From: Acholeplasmataceae bacterium
Lineage (GTDB): Bacteria > Bacillota_I > Bacilli_A > ML615J-28 > CAG-313
Assembly: GCA_012838945.1 (NCBI GenBank)
Contig: DUOG01000025.1
Location: forward strand, 1-38,040
DNA length: 38,040 nucleotides
Direction: 5' to 3'
A model generated the notes under the pieces. The model was not told the DNA's origin. It did not search any database and saw nothing but the letters and a program-made list of their open reading frames with translations. Positions within the stretch are counted from its first letter, which is position 1. Each line of letters begins with the position of its first letter. Below, piece by piece: positions 10,065 through 16,805 of the stretch. The position numbers and the translations under genes were made by a program.

Positions 10065-10083
10065 AAAAAGAACCTTAAATTAT

Positions 10084-10455
10084 TTATTTAATTTCTACTT
10101 CGGCTCCAGCTTCTACTAAGCGAGCTTTAATTGGTTCTGCTTCTTCTGGAGAGATGTTTTCTTTAATTGGTTGTGGTGCAGTATCAACAAGTTCTTTAGC
10201 TTCTTTTAATCCTAAGCCTGTTAATTCACGAACAGCCTTAATAACGTTAAGTTTAGAAGCACCAGGGTTCTTTAAGATAACGCTAACTTCGCTTGGGCCT
10301 TCTTCAACAGCGGCAACAGCAGCGCCAGCAACAGCAACAGGAGCAGCGGCAGTAACGCCAAACTCTTCTTCAATTGCCTTTACTAATTCATTTAACTCTA
10401 AAATAGACATTTCTTTAATCGCAGCGATAAAATCTGCAGTAGTTATTTTTGCCAT
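10084..10455 (-). CDS. rplL: 50S ribosomal protein L7/L12
   Basis: This is the 123-residue stalk protein that recruits translational GTPases. An N-terminal dimerisation helix ([20 protein letters not shown]) is followed by an Ala/Val/Gly-rich hinge at about 35-50, then the globular domain with [20 protein letters not shown] and [10 protein letters not shown]. The ATG at 10455 follows AAGGAGG, a strong ribosome binding site consistent with the multi-copy stalk protein. It lies 18 bases after rplJ and is co-transcribed with it; a terminator follows 20 bases after the stop. Confidence 0.98.
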   Translation of the reverse strand: MAKITTADFIAAIKEMSILELNELVKAIEEEFGVTAAAPVAVAGAAVAAVEEGPSEVSVILKNPGASKLNVIKAVRELTGLGLKEAKELVDTAPQPIKENISPEEAEPIKARLVEAGAEVEIK

Positions 10456-10473
10456 TATAAATATCCTCCTTAA

Positions 10474-10959
10474 TTATTCTTTTTCTGCTACTTGGCTAAG
10501 AGCATAAGCCAAATTGCGAACTGGAGCTAAAATTACACTTAGTAACATAGAAATCATACCATCCTTGTTTGGTAGTGATGCTAATGTTTGTAATTCGTTT
10601 GCTGATGTGATCTTACCATCAACAACTCCAATTTTAACTTCTAATTTTTTATGTTCTTTCACAAAGTCAAATAAAACTTTGCTTGCGGCTACCTCATCTT
10701 TAGAAAAAGCAGCAGCATTTGGACCAACTAAAGTGCTAGTTAAATCTGAATATCCAGCTTTTTCAGCAGCCCGCTTTAAGATGTTATTCTTAATAACTTT
10801 TAGTTCGCAGTCTTCCTTATGGAGTTTAACTCGTAAATCAGTAATTTCTTCAACGGTTAATCCTAGGTAATCAACGAACACAACTGAACCAGCCTGTTTA
10901 ATCTTATCTGTGATTTGTTCAACTTGTTCAATTTTTCTAGCGATAGTCGCTTCATTCAT
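10474..10959 (-). CDS. rplJ: 50S ribosomal protein L10
   Basis: L10 anchors L7/L12 dimers to the 50S stalk. The 161-residue protein begins with a helix and then SVVFVDYLGLTVEEITDLR, and has KVIKNNILKRA and LVGPNAAAFS as in the family. The C-terminal helix that binds L7/L12 (about 130-158) is present. The ATG at 10959 is preceded by CAGGAGGTG. A structured L10 leader lies upstream, so the L10-L7/L12 complex very probably represses its own translation. Confidence 0.97.
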   Translation of the reverse strand: MNEATIARKIEQVEQITDKIKQAGSVVFVDYLGLTVEEITDLRVKLHKEDCELKVIKNNILKRAAEKAGYSDLTSTLVGPNAAAFSKDEVAASKVLFDFVKEHKKLEVKIGVVDGKITSANELQTLASLPNKDGMISMLLSVILAPVRNLAYALSQVAEKE

Positions 10960-10965
10960 GGTTGA

Positions 10966-11085
10966 TTCACCTCCTGAAAGTAAATATTCCTTTTACCGTA
11001 ACGATAAAAGGAAATACAATTCCAATCTATCCTCGGTAGGAAATTAAGCCTCTTAGGCACCTACTGTCTACGGCAGTTGACTTCT
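10966..11085 (-). promoter_or_regulatory. Ribosomal protein L10 leader RNA
   Basis: About 120 bases of leader RNA before rplJ contain the Firmicutes-type L10 leader signature GCCGUAGACAGUAGGUGCC, then GGCUUAAUUUCCUACCGAGG. The stem GUAGG/CCUAC (11060-11064 with 11036-11040) encloses an inner GCC/GGC hairpin. A second hairpin with 9-base arms (10987-10995 with 11005-11013) lies just before the ribosome binding site. In Bacillus this class of leader binds the L10-L12 complex to reduce rplJL expression. Confidence 0.85.
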
Positions 11086-11087
11086 AT

Positions 11088-11116
11088 ATTATAATCATTT
11101 ATTTGTGTTTTTATAT
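11088..11116 (-). promoter_or_regulatory. Possible rplJL promoter
   Basis: A perfect -10 TATAAT (11088-11093) lies immediately upstream of the L10 leader, but the -35 position (11111-11116, ATATAA) is poor. No convincing terminator separates it from rplA, so rplJL may also be read from the rplK promoter. Confidence 0.4.
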
Positions 11117-11145
11117 TTTTAAAAATTTTTTATTTTGATTTTATA

Positions 11146-11847
11146 TTATTTAATAGCAGCTATTGAGTCAGCAGAAATTTTGATTCCTGGACTCATAGTT
11201 GAGGAAATAGCAACGTTTCTCATGTAAACACCTTTAACGGTTTGTGGTTTTACTCTCATCATTTGATCAAAGACAGCTTTAATATTGCCGATCAATTGAT
11301 TGTTATCAAATGAGATTTTACCAACTGGAACTTGGATGTTACCAACTTTGTCAGTACGGTATTCAACTTTACCAGCTTTGAATTCTTTTACAACACGTTC
11401 GATATCATTTGTTACAGTTCCTGTTTTAGGGTTAGGCATTAAACCTTTAGGACCTAAGATTCGTCCAAGTTTACCTAAGTTACCCATCATATCAGGGGTA
11501 GCGATTAATACATCAAATTCGAACCAACCGCCTTTAATTTTTTCAAGATATTCTTCATCACCAGCAAAATCAGCGCCAGCTTCTAATGCTTCTTTGGCTT
11601 TATCGCCATTAGCGATTACTAATACTCGAATATTTTTACCTGTTCCATATGGTAATGATACCGCTCCTCGTAAGTTTTGTTCTGCTTTACGAGGGTCAAT
11701 GTTTAATCTAAATGCTATTTCAACAGTCGCATCAAACTTAGCATAGTTAACTTGCTTTAGAAGATCTACAGCTTCAGTTAATGAATACTGTTTGTTGCGG
11801 TCAACTAATTTTAGCGCTTCTTGATATTTTTTTCCTCTTTTAGCCAT
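11146..11847 (-). CDS. rplA: 50S ribosomal protein L1
   Basis: L1 forms the mobile L1 stalk and assists release of E-site tRNA; in many bacteria it also represses its own operon. The 233-residue protein has full family length, with the N-terminal [20 protein letters not shown], the [17 protein letters not shown] block, [19 protein letters not shown] and the C-terminal TMSPGIKI. The ATG at 11847 follows AGGAGGTAC. A hairpin containing GUGGGAG, resembling the L1 site on 23S rRNA, lies directly before the ribosome binding site; a second copy precedes rplK. Confidence 0.98.
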   Translation of the reverse strand: MAKRGKKYQEALKLVDRNKQYSLTEAVDLLKQVNYAKFDATVEIAFRLNIDPRKAEQNLRGAVSLPYGTGKNIRVLVIANGDKAKEALEAGADFAGDEEYLEKIKGGWFEFDVLIATPDMMGNLGKLGRILGPKGLMPNPKTGTVTNDIERVVKEFKAGKVEYRTDKVGNIQVPVGKISFDNNQLIGNIKAVFDQMMRVKPQTVKGVYMRNVAISSTMSPGIKISADSIAAIK

Positions 11848-11862
11848 TTAATGTACCTCCTA

Positions 11863-11894
11863 ATGTGGTTAATAACGGATTTACCTCCCACAAT
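11863..11894 (-). promoter_or_regulatory. Candidate L1-binding hairpin before rplA
   Basis: On the minus strand UGUGG (ending in GUGGGAG) pairs with CCACA. An asymmetric GAG bulge and an inner GUAA/UUAU helix complete a hairpin that ends a few bases before the AGGAGG of rplA. GUGGGAG also occurs in the L1-binding helix of 23S rRNA (known from E. coli), so the mRNA may mimic it. The match to the upstream copy before rplK supports a shared ligand. Confidence 0.55.
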
Positions 11895-11925
11895 TAGACT
11901 GTTACCAATCTATATTGCGTTTTTC

Positions 11926-12357
11926 TTAATCTTCAATAACAATTCCCATATTTCTTGCAGTACCTGCAATAATCTTAGCTGCCGCGTCAACGTCATATGC
12001 GTTTAAGTCTGGCATCTTAGTTTGGGCAATTTTGTACAATTGTTCTTTCGTAATCGTAGCAACCTTGTTTTTCTTTGGTTCAGAAGAGCCACTAGTAATT
12101 CCAGCTTCTCTTTTTAGTAAGTCGGAGGCTGGTGAAATTTTAGTAATAAAAGTAAATGAGCGGTCTTCATAAATTGTAACGACTACTGGAATAATACTCC
12201 CCATTTGATCCTTAGTCTTGTCATTAAATTGTTGACAGAATTGTTGGATATTTATACCAGTTTGACCTAGGATTGGTCCAATTGGTGGGGCTGGGTTTGC
12301 TCTACCGGCTTGAATTTGTAATTTAATCACATTTTTAACTTTCTTTGCCTTTGCCAC
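11926..12357 (-). CDS. rplK: 50S ribosomal protein L11
   Basis: L11 sits at the GTPase-associated centre and binds 23S rRNA. The 143-residue protein starts at GTG 12357 ([17 protein letters not shown]). AGGAGG at 12366-12371 is spaced 8 bases from it, whereas another in-frame GTG at 12366 overlaps the ribosome binding site and cannot be used. The Pro-rich switch region [16 protein letters not shown] and the C-terminal rRNA-binding domain ending [14 protein letters not shown] are intact. It is the first gene of rplKA behind a perfect consensus promoter. Confidence 0.97.
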   Translation of the reverse strand: MAKAKKVKNVIKLQIQAGRANPAPPIGPILGQTGINIQQFCQQFNDKTKDQMGSIIPVVVTIYEDRSFTFITKISPASDLLKREAGITSGSSEPKKNKVATITKEQLYKIAQTKMPDLNAYDVDAAAKIIAGTARNMGIVIED

Positions 12358-12376
12358 GAAACACACCTCCTTTTGG

Positions 12377-12415
12377 TCCGTGATGTGGTTAATTGAATGT
12401 TAATTCTCCCACAAT
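12377..12415 (-). promoter_or_regulatory. Candidate L1-binding hairpin before rplK
   Basis: On the minus strand UGUGG (12410-12414) pairs with CCACA, with an asymmetric GAGAA bulge and an inner UUAA/UUAA helix. CACGGACC follows, just before the ribosome binding site. It shares GUGGGAG and UUAACCACAU with the hairpin before rplA. L1 autoregulation of the L11-L1 operon through its leader is established in E. coli; the application here is inference. Confidence 0.6.
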
Positions 12416-12450
12416 AAATGATAAAATAGCATGTCAATGCACGCTATATT

Positions 12451-12479
12451 ATTATACCCAATTTTGCATTTTATGTCAA
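12451..12479 (-). promoter_or_regulatory. rplKA promoter
   Basis: A perfect consensus on the minus strand: -35 TTGACA (12474-12479), 17-base spacer, -10 TATAAT (12451-12456). It lies just after the nusG terminator and gives a leader of about 85 bases carrying the L1-type hairpin. Confidence 0.92.
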
Positions 12480-12504
12480 GAATAAACTATTTTTATTTTA
12501 CATA

Positions 12505-12540
12505 TAAAAAAGACGCTTTGATCAGCAATAATCAAAGCGT
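12505..12540 (-). terminator. nusG terminator
   Basis: On the minus strand ACGCTTTGAT and ATCAAAGCGT (12531-12540 with 12513-12522) form a perfect 10-base stem around an 8-base loop. CTTTTTT follows. It begins directly at the nusG stop codon. Confidence 0.93.
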
Positions 12541-13089
12541 TTAATTTAACGGTTCAACTTCATCAAATTGTAGTTCGGCAGGAGTTTGGCGCCCAAACAT
12601 ATCAACTAATACTAATACTAATTGGCGCTCTTTGTCAATCTGGTTGACAACACCTTCTTGACCGCTTAAGGAGCCGGCAACAATTTTAACTTTTTGGCCT
12701 TCTTTTACTTTGAGGTCCACTTCTCTTTCAATTCCACATAGTTTCAGAATCGGATTAATTTCTTCCGGTAGTAACGGAACTGGTTTTGCTCCACCACCAC
12801 TAGATCCTAAGAAACCGGTAACCATCGGTGTGTTACGAACCACAAACCATGATTCATCAGTAACGATCATTTCCACAAAAACATATCCAGGATAAACCTT
12901 TTCAATGATCTCTTTTTGTTCACCGTTTTTCTTTTTCTCATAGCGTTTAGTTTCCGGAATTATTACTTGAAAGATATAGTCCTCCATATCCATTGATTTA
13001 ATACGGCGTTCTAAGTAGTTTTTAGCCGCATTTTCACAGCCGGAATATGTTTGAACAATATACCAAGCTCTTTCGTTTTCTAAACCCAT
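12541..13089 (-). CDS. nusG: Transcription termination/antitermination protein NusG
   Basis: NusG binds RNA polymerase at the clamp and couples transcription to translation or termination. The 182-residue protein has an NGN domain (about 6-115; WYIVQTYSGCENAAKNYLE, VYPGYVFVEM, VRNTPMVTGFLGSSG) and a C-terminal KOW domain (about 128-180; VKEGQKVKIVAGSLSGQEGV). The ATG at 13089 is 2 bases after the secE stop, with only GGTG as a weak ribosome binding site, so coupling to secE translation is likely. It ends the rpmG-secE-nusG unit with a terminator. Confidence 0.98.
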   Translation of the reverse strand: MGLENERAWYIVQTYSGCENAAKNYLERRIKSMDMEDYIFQVIIPETKRYEKKKNGEQKEIIEKVYPGYVFVEMIVTDESWFVVRNTPMVTGFLGSSGGGAKPVPLLPEEINPILKLCGIEREVDLKVKEGQKVKIVAGSLSGQEGVVNQIDKERQLVLVLVDMFGRQTPAELQFDEVEPLN

Positions 13090-13091
13090 GT

Positions 13092-13502
13092 TTACACCAT
13101 CAAGTCTATTAATGCTTTAATAACAAGGTCGTATAGAAGAAATACTGCAGAAAGTATTACTACAAAAATAAATACTTGTAATACATTTTGAAAGAACTCT
13201 TTTTTCTTTAAGAAAGAGATTCTTTTGAATTCTAATAATGAAGGCTTATAGAAAGGCCACACAACTAAAAGTAATGATATTGTTCCTAAGGCAACTAAAA
13301 GCCATGCAAAAACTTTTGGATATGAACCAATAAGGAACACCTTTCCAATTGTTAAAGTACCATTAAGAATTAACGCTCCTAAAACAATCGCGAAAATTGC
13401 TAGAAACATCAAAACGATATTTTCATATTTATATTCTTTTGATAAGATTTCTAAAACACGACTTTTCTTTTCTGGCTTAACCGCCTTTTTTGTATCAACC
13501 AT
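13092..13502 (-). CDS. secE: Preprotein translocase subunit SecE, extended three-helix form
   Basis: SecE clamps SecY in the protein-conducting channel. The canonical part is the C-terminus: an amphipathic segment (KPSLLEFKRISFLKKKEFFQNV, given here in two parts: KPSLLEFKRIS and FLKKKEFFQNV) and a transmembrane helix at about 107-129. This form has two extra hydrophobic helices (about 28-47 and 62-83). At 136 residues it is about twice the minimal Bacillus protein; E. coli SecE also has three helices. The ATG at 13502 follows GTAGGAGG, which overlaps the rpmG stop. The position between rpmG and nusG confirms the identity, since the sequence itself is only weakly diagnostic. Confidence 0.93.
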   Translation of the reverse strand: MVDTKKAVKPEKKSRVLEILSKEYKYENIVLMFLAIFAIVLGALILNGTLTIGKVFLIGSYPKVFAWLLVALGTISLLLVVWPFYKPSLLEFKRISFLKKKEFFQNVLQVFIFVVILSAVFLLYDLVIKALIDLMV

Positions 13503-13514
13503 AATAACAACCTC

Positions 13515-13664
13515 CTACTTAGTCTCCTTGTGAATCGTATGCTTATCACAACGTGGGCAATACTTTTTCAAAATAATTCGTGAAGTAGTATTTAATTTAT
13601 TCTTTTTAGTGGTATAGTTGCGGGATAGACATTCCTCACAAACTAGAGTAACTTTTTCTCTCAT
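13515..13664 (-). CDS. rpmG: 50S ribosomal protein L33
   Basis: A 49-residue protein that begins [20 protein letters not shown] and ends with [17 protein letters not shown]. It has two CxxC pairs (C9/C12 and C36/C39), the zinc-binding C+ form of L33. It was read directly from the sequence because it is short. The ATG at 13664 has only a weak GGTG upstream; the stop TAG lies inside the ribosome binding site region of secE. It is the first gene after the promoter at 13690-13718, the normal Firmicutes position before secE-nusG. Confidence 0.95.
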   Translation of the reverse strand: MREKVTLVCEECLSRNYTTKKNKLNTTSRIILKKYCPRCDKHTIHKETK

Positions 13665-13689
13665 TTCATCACCATTCTACTACGCTAAT

Positions 13690-13718
13690 ACTTTATCAAA
13701 TATTGGTTTTTTTGTCAA
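13690..13718 (-). promoter_or_regulatory. rpmG-secE-nusG promoter
   Basis: On the minus strand: -35 TTGACA (13713-13718), 17-base spacer, extended -10 TGATAAAGT (TAAAGT at 13690-13695). It begins 2 bases after the stop of the sigma-like gene. The leader is about 20 bases. Confidence 0.85.
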
Positions 13719-13720
13719 GT

Positions 13721-14254
13721 TTAATTGTTTTTTATTTTCGCCTTGATCCGATCAGTGGCGTTATAAACTTGCTTGACATCCAAACCTAATATCATCGCTA
13801 TTGTTCGGGGCTTACACCCCTTCTTGTGTTTTAGAAAATATACCTTTTTCTCTAAATCAGTTAGATGATAGTCATCAGCTTCTAGGGATGTTATTTCATA
13901 ATTCAAATCTCTTGGCTCTGCTAAAATTGTTGGATTAACATCATCAAGATAAACCGTATTATTAAAATAGTTTTTATTTTTCCTTAGAAGTGTAATGAAT
14001 CGTCTTTGTAATACCAGATCAAAAAACTTATTGAAAGTTTTTGGCGAAGACATTTTATAAGAGTAGATAGCCTTATTTAAGGCTAGCAACCCTTCTTGAT
14101 AAAAATCTTCAACCATCATTGGTTTAATGTTAAATTTGCTGATGCGACTTCGAATTAATGGTTCATATTTTTTGAACATTATTTCTAAGGCGTCATCATT
14201 CCCCTCTCTTATTAAATCGATTAATTCATAATCGTTATATTCGAATACGGTCAT
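13721..14254 (-). CDS. SigH-like sigma-70 family RNA polymerase sigma factor
   Basis: A 177-residue alternative sigma factor with a region 2 (about 20-93: ALEIMFKKYEPLIRSRI, VEDFYQEGLLALNKAIYSY, then LVLQRRFITLLRK) and a region 4 helix-turn-helix (about 131-174: LTDLEKKVYFLKHKKGCKPR, TIAMILGLDVKQVYNATDRI). It occupies the place of sigH (spo0H) between rlmB and rpmG in Bacillus. Length and the spaced regions 2 and 4 fit the SigH-like group, which in non-spore-formers controls competence or is of unknown role. Its ATG overlaps the rlmB stop (ATGA). Which promoters it reads cannot be deduced; the housekeeping promoters here match the main sigma factor. Confidence 0.85.
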   Translation of the reverse strand: MTVFEYNDYELIDLIREGNDDALEIMFKKYEPLIRSRISKFNIKPMMVEDFYQEGLLALNKAIYSYKMSSPKTFNKFFDLVLQRRFITLLRKNKNYFNNTVYLDDVNPTILAEPRDLNYEITSLEADDYHLTDLEKKVYFLKHKKGCKPRTIAMILGLDVKQVYNATDRIKAKIKNN

Positions 14255-14970
14255 TTAGTTACTCGCTTTCGAACAACTTCATAAAATAAGATTCCCGCCG
14301 AAACTGAGGCGTTCAGGGAATTAACTTGTCCATACATCGGAATGTTAACCAGAAAATCACAAGTCTCTTTTACCAGCCTGGATATGCCTTTGCCTTCTGA
14401 ACCAATGACAAGAACAATCGGCATCTGATAGTCTTGCTCCCGAAAATCAGTCGGACCATCCATATCAGCACCAATAATCCAAAAACCTTTGCTTTTTAAA
14501 TCTTCTAAGGTTCTGACTAAATTGGTTACTTCAATAATATCAACATATTCAATGGCACCAGTTGATACTTTAACAACGGTCGCATTGAGACCAACCGAAC
14601 GGTTTTTCGGAATAATTATTCCATCAATCCCACATGCTTCCGCACTTCGAATAATGGCACCAAAGTTATGAGGATCTTCTAGACCATCAAGCATAACGAG
14701 AAACGGTAACTTATCCTTGGTTTTTGCTAAAACATTTTCTAGTGTTTGATATCGATAAGGTTCAACTTCAGCGACTACACCTTGAGTAGCGGGACCAAAT
14801 TTATTAGTCATTTCTTTCGTATTTATAACCACATACTTAATCTTTTCTTTTTGTAAAAGATTAGTAATCGATTGGTCATTGCTACTTAAGTATACCTTTT
14901 CAATCTTCCTTTTGGCTTTGATTGCTTCTTTGAGAGGATTTTTCCCGTAAATGATTGTTTTTTGATTCAT
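14251..14970 (-). CDS. rlmB: 23S rRNA (guanosine-2'-O-)-methyltransferase RlmB-like (SpoU family)
   Basis: A 239-residue SpoU/TrmH methyltransferase. The N-terminal L30e-like RNA-binding domain starts IIYGKNPLKEAIKAKRKIEKV, and the SPOUT knot carries DGLEDPHNFGAIIRSAEACG, VIGSEGKGISRLVKETCD and the C-terminal NSLNASVSAGILFYEVVR. The family methylates G2251 of 23S rRNA in E. coli. The ATG at 14970 follows AGGTGAAATAG and lies 71 bases inside the mrnC gene, a long overlap in another frame. The TGA stop overlaps the ATG of the sigma factor gene, evidence that UGA is read as stop. It is co-transcribed with mrnC and cysS. Confidence 0.92.
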   Translation of the reverse strand: MNQKTIIYGKNPLKEAIKAKRKIEKVYLSSNDQSITNLLQKEKIKYVVINTKEMTNKFGPATQGVVAEVEPYRYQTLENVLAKTKDKLPFLVMLDGLEDPHNFGAIIRSAEACGIDGIIIPKNRSVGLNATVVKVSTGAIEYVDIIEVTNLVRTLEDLKSKGFWIIGADMDGPTDFREQDYQMPIVLVIGSEGKGISRLVKETCDFLVNIPMYGQVNSLNASVSAGILFYEVVRKRVTK

Positions 14971-15358
14971 CTATTTCACCTAACCTTACTTGATTAATGG
15001 CCATCTGGATTAATTCTTCAAGTCTTTCGTTGTTTTGCATTAAATAATGAAAGCCAATAATAGCTTCAAAGCCAGAAGATGTTTGATATTCACTCTTGAC
15101 AACATTTTTTCGATAACTCGAACTCGCACTATTGCGACCACGATTATAAATTGATTTCTCTTCTGGAGTTAACTCATCAAAGATACCATCAATAATTTGT
15201 TGATGGGCATGAGCACTTACATACTTAATACTCAACTTTCGCAAATCATTACTTTTGGTAATTTTATTATCGATAAGATACTTTCTTATTCTTAGTTCAA
15301 AATAGGCATCACCAATATAGGCTAAGTTTGCTCCGTTTAGTATTTCATATGATGCCAT
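14900..15358 (-). CDS. mrnC: Mini-ribonuclease III
   Basis: Mini-RNase III is an RNase III catalytic domain without the double-stranded RNA-binding domain; in Bacillus it matures the ends of 23S rRNA. The core is complete: GANLAYIGDAYFELRIRKYL (catalytic acidic residues), SAHAHQQII, LTPEEKSIYNRGRNS and SSGFEAIIGFHYL. It has 152 residues, slightly longer than the Bacillus enzyme. The extra C-terminal tail (about 128-152, Ser/Asn/Lys-rich) is encoded where the rlmB start overlaps. Its ATG shares one base with the cysS stop (TAATG), implying coupling. It ends at UGA. Confidence 0.93.
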   Translation of the reverse strand: MASYEILNGANLAYIGDAYFELRIRKYLIDNKITKSNDLRKLSIKYVSAHAHQQIIDGIFDELTPEEKSIYNRGRNSASSSYRKNVVKSEYQTSSGFEAIIGFHYLMQNNERLEELIQMAINQVRLGEIDESKNNHLREKSSQRSNQSQKED

Positions 15359-16695
15359 TATAACTTAATACCTAATTGATTAATTTGATCCCGTAAATAA
15401 TCAGCAGTTTGGAAGTCTTTATTGGTGCGAGCTAGTTGCCAATCATTAATTAGGATTCGCTCAGAATCAGTAAGTGGCGTTATCTCTGGTCTAATACCAA
15501 AGATATCAAGCATATATTCATAAGTCGTTAGGGCTTTAGCTAACCACTGATAATCGACTTGAGCATTTCTTAGCTGTTTGTTGATTGATTTAATAAATCC
15601 AAAGATTACGGAAAGGGCATTTGACGTATTGAAATCAGAAGCCATTTCTCTATCAAAATCAACCTTTTCTGGTAAATATTCATTAATAGGAGCAATATTA
15701 TTCAATTCTAATTGGCGATATAAACTAACATAGGCTCGTTCAATTTTTTCATATTCAGTCATCACTTGGATCATCAATTCTTCACTATAGTTAATAATCT
15801 GACGATAGTGATTACTTAAGATAAATAGTCGAACCACTCTTGGATCATATATTTCTAATATATCCTTTAACCAAACAACATTACCGAGTGATTTACTCAT
15901 CTTCTCGCCAGCTAAATCAACTCGAGCATTGTGTAACCAATACTTGGCCAATCCGTGATTAAAGGCCGCTTGAGATTGAGCCATTTCGTTTTCATGGTGT
16001 GGAAACTTTAATTCATTACCACCACCGTGGATATCAATCATATTGCCAAAGATATTATGAATCATAACAACACATTCAGTATGCCATCCCGGTCTTCCTT
16101 CACCAAAAGGACTGTTCCACTTTTGGCCTACTGTTGTTGTTTTCCATAAAACAAAATCATTAGGGTCTTCTTTCTTTTCATTAACGTCAACCCGAGAACC
16201 AGATTCCAATTCATCAAGGGTTTGATTGCTGAGGGCTCCATAATGAGCAACTTTACGAACTCGGAAGAAAACATCGCCATCACTTTCATAGGCATACCCT
16301 TGATCAATTAATTTTTGAATAAAGGAGATAATGCCATCGATATTTTCAGTGACTTTTGGAGCTGCATAAGGTGTTAAGCACCCTAATTTATTAAAGGAAT
16401 CCCAATAAGCATTAATATACTTTTCCGCAATCTCTTTTTCACTCACGTTTTCTTTTTGAGCTTCTTCGATAATGCGGTCATCGATATCAGTAAAATTAGA
16501 AACCATTTTAACTTCATACCCTTGGGCCTCTAAGAAACGACGAACCGTATCAAAAAAGATAACCGGACGAGCATTTCCAATGTGTATGTAATTATAAACT
16601 GTTGGCCCACAGACATACATTTGAACGAGATTAGGAATTAAGGGCTCAAATACTTCCACGGATTTCGTTAATGAATTATAAAATTTTATATCCAT
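15358..16695 (-). CDS. cysS: Cysteinyl-tRNA synthetase
   Basis: A class I synthetase of 445 residues, typical for the family. It has the HIGN signature at 38-41, KMSKS at 265-269, the zinc-site residues C29 and C208 with the FPHHENE cluster at 231-237, and the cysteine-discriminating MYVCGPTVYNYIHIGNARP. The C-terminal anticodon-binding region is present. The ATG at 16695 follows AAGAGGT. It heads a tightly packed cysS-mrnC-rlmB-sigma unit. The usual cysE between gltX and cysS is absent. Confidence 0.97.
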   Translation of the reverse strand: MDIKFYNSLTKSVEVFEPLIPNLVQMYVCGPTVYNYIHIGNARPVIFFDTVRRFLEAQGYEVKMVSNFTDIDDRIIEEAQKENVSEKEIAEKYINAYWDSFNKLGCLTPYAAPKVTENIDGIISFIQKLIDQGYAYESDGDVFFRVRKVAHYGALSNQTLDELESGSRVDVNEKKEDPNDFVLWKTTTVGQKWNSPFGEGRPGWHTECVVMIHNIFGNMIDIHGGGNELKFPHHENEMAQSQAAFNHGLAKYWLHNARVDLAGEKMSKSLGNVVWLKDILEIYDPRVVRLFILSNHYRQIINYSEELMIQVMTEYEKIERAYVSLYRQLELNNIAPINEYLPEKVDFDREMASDFNTSNALSVIFGFIKSINKQLRNAQVDYQWLAKALTTYEYMLDIFGIRPEITPLTDSERILINDWQLARTNKDFQTADYLRDQINQLGIKL

Positions 16696-16714
16696 ACTTG
16701 ACCTCTTTTCATTT

Positions 16715-16741
16715 ATTATACGCTAAAAGCGCATCTTTTAG
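16715..16741 (-). promoter_or_regulatory. Possible cysS promoter with overlapping inverted repeat
   Basis: A -10 TATAAT (16715-16720) lies 20 bases before the cysS start. Just upstream, CTAAAAG and CTTTTAG (16735-16741 and 16723-16729) form a 7-base inverted repeat around ATGCG in the spacer. The -35 position (CACTAA) is poor, so the repeat could be an activator or operator site, or chance. Confidence 0.4.
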
Positions 16742-16805
16742 TGATAATTAAATAGGAAAATTTCAACTTGCGAAATAACGATAAAAGTCACCAATATAAA
16801 GTCAA

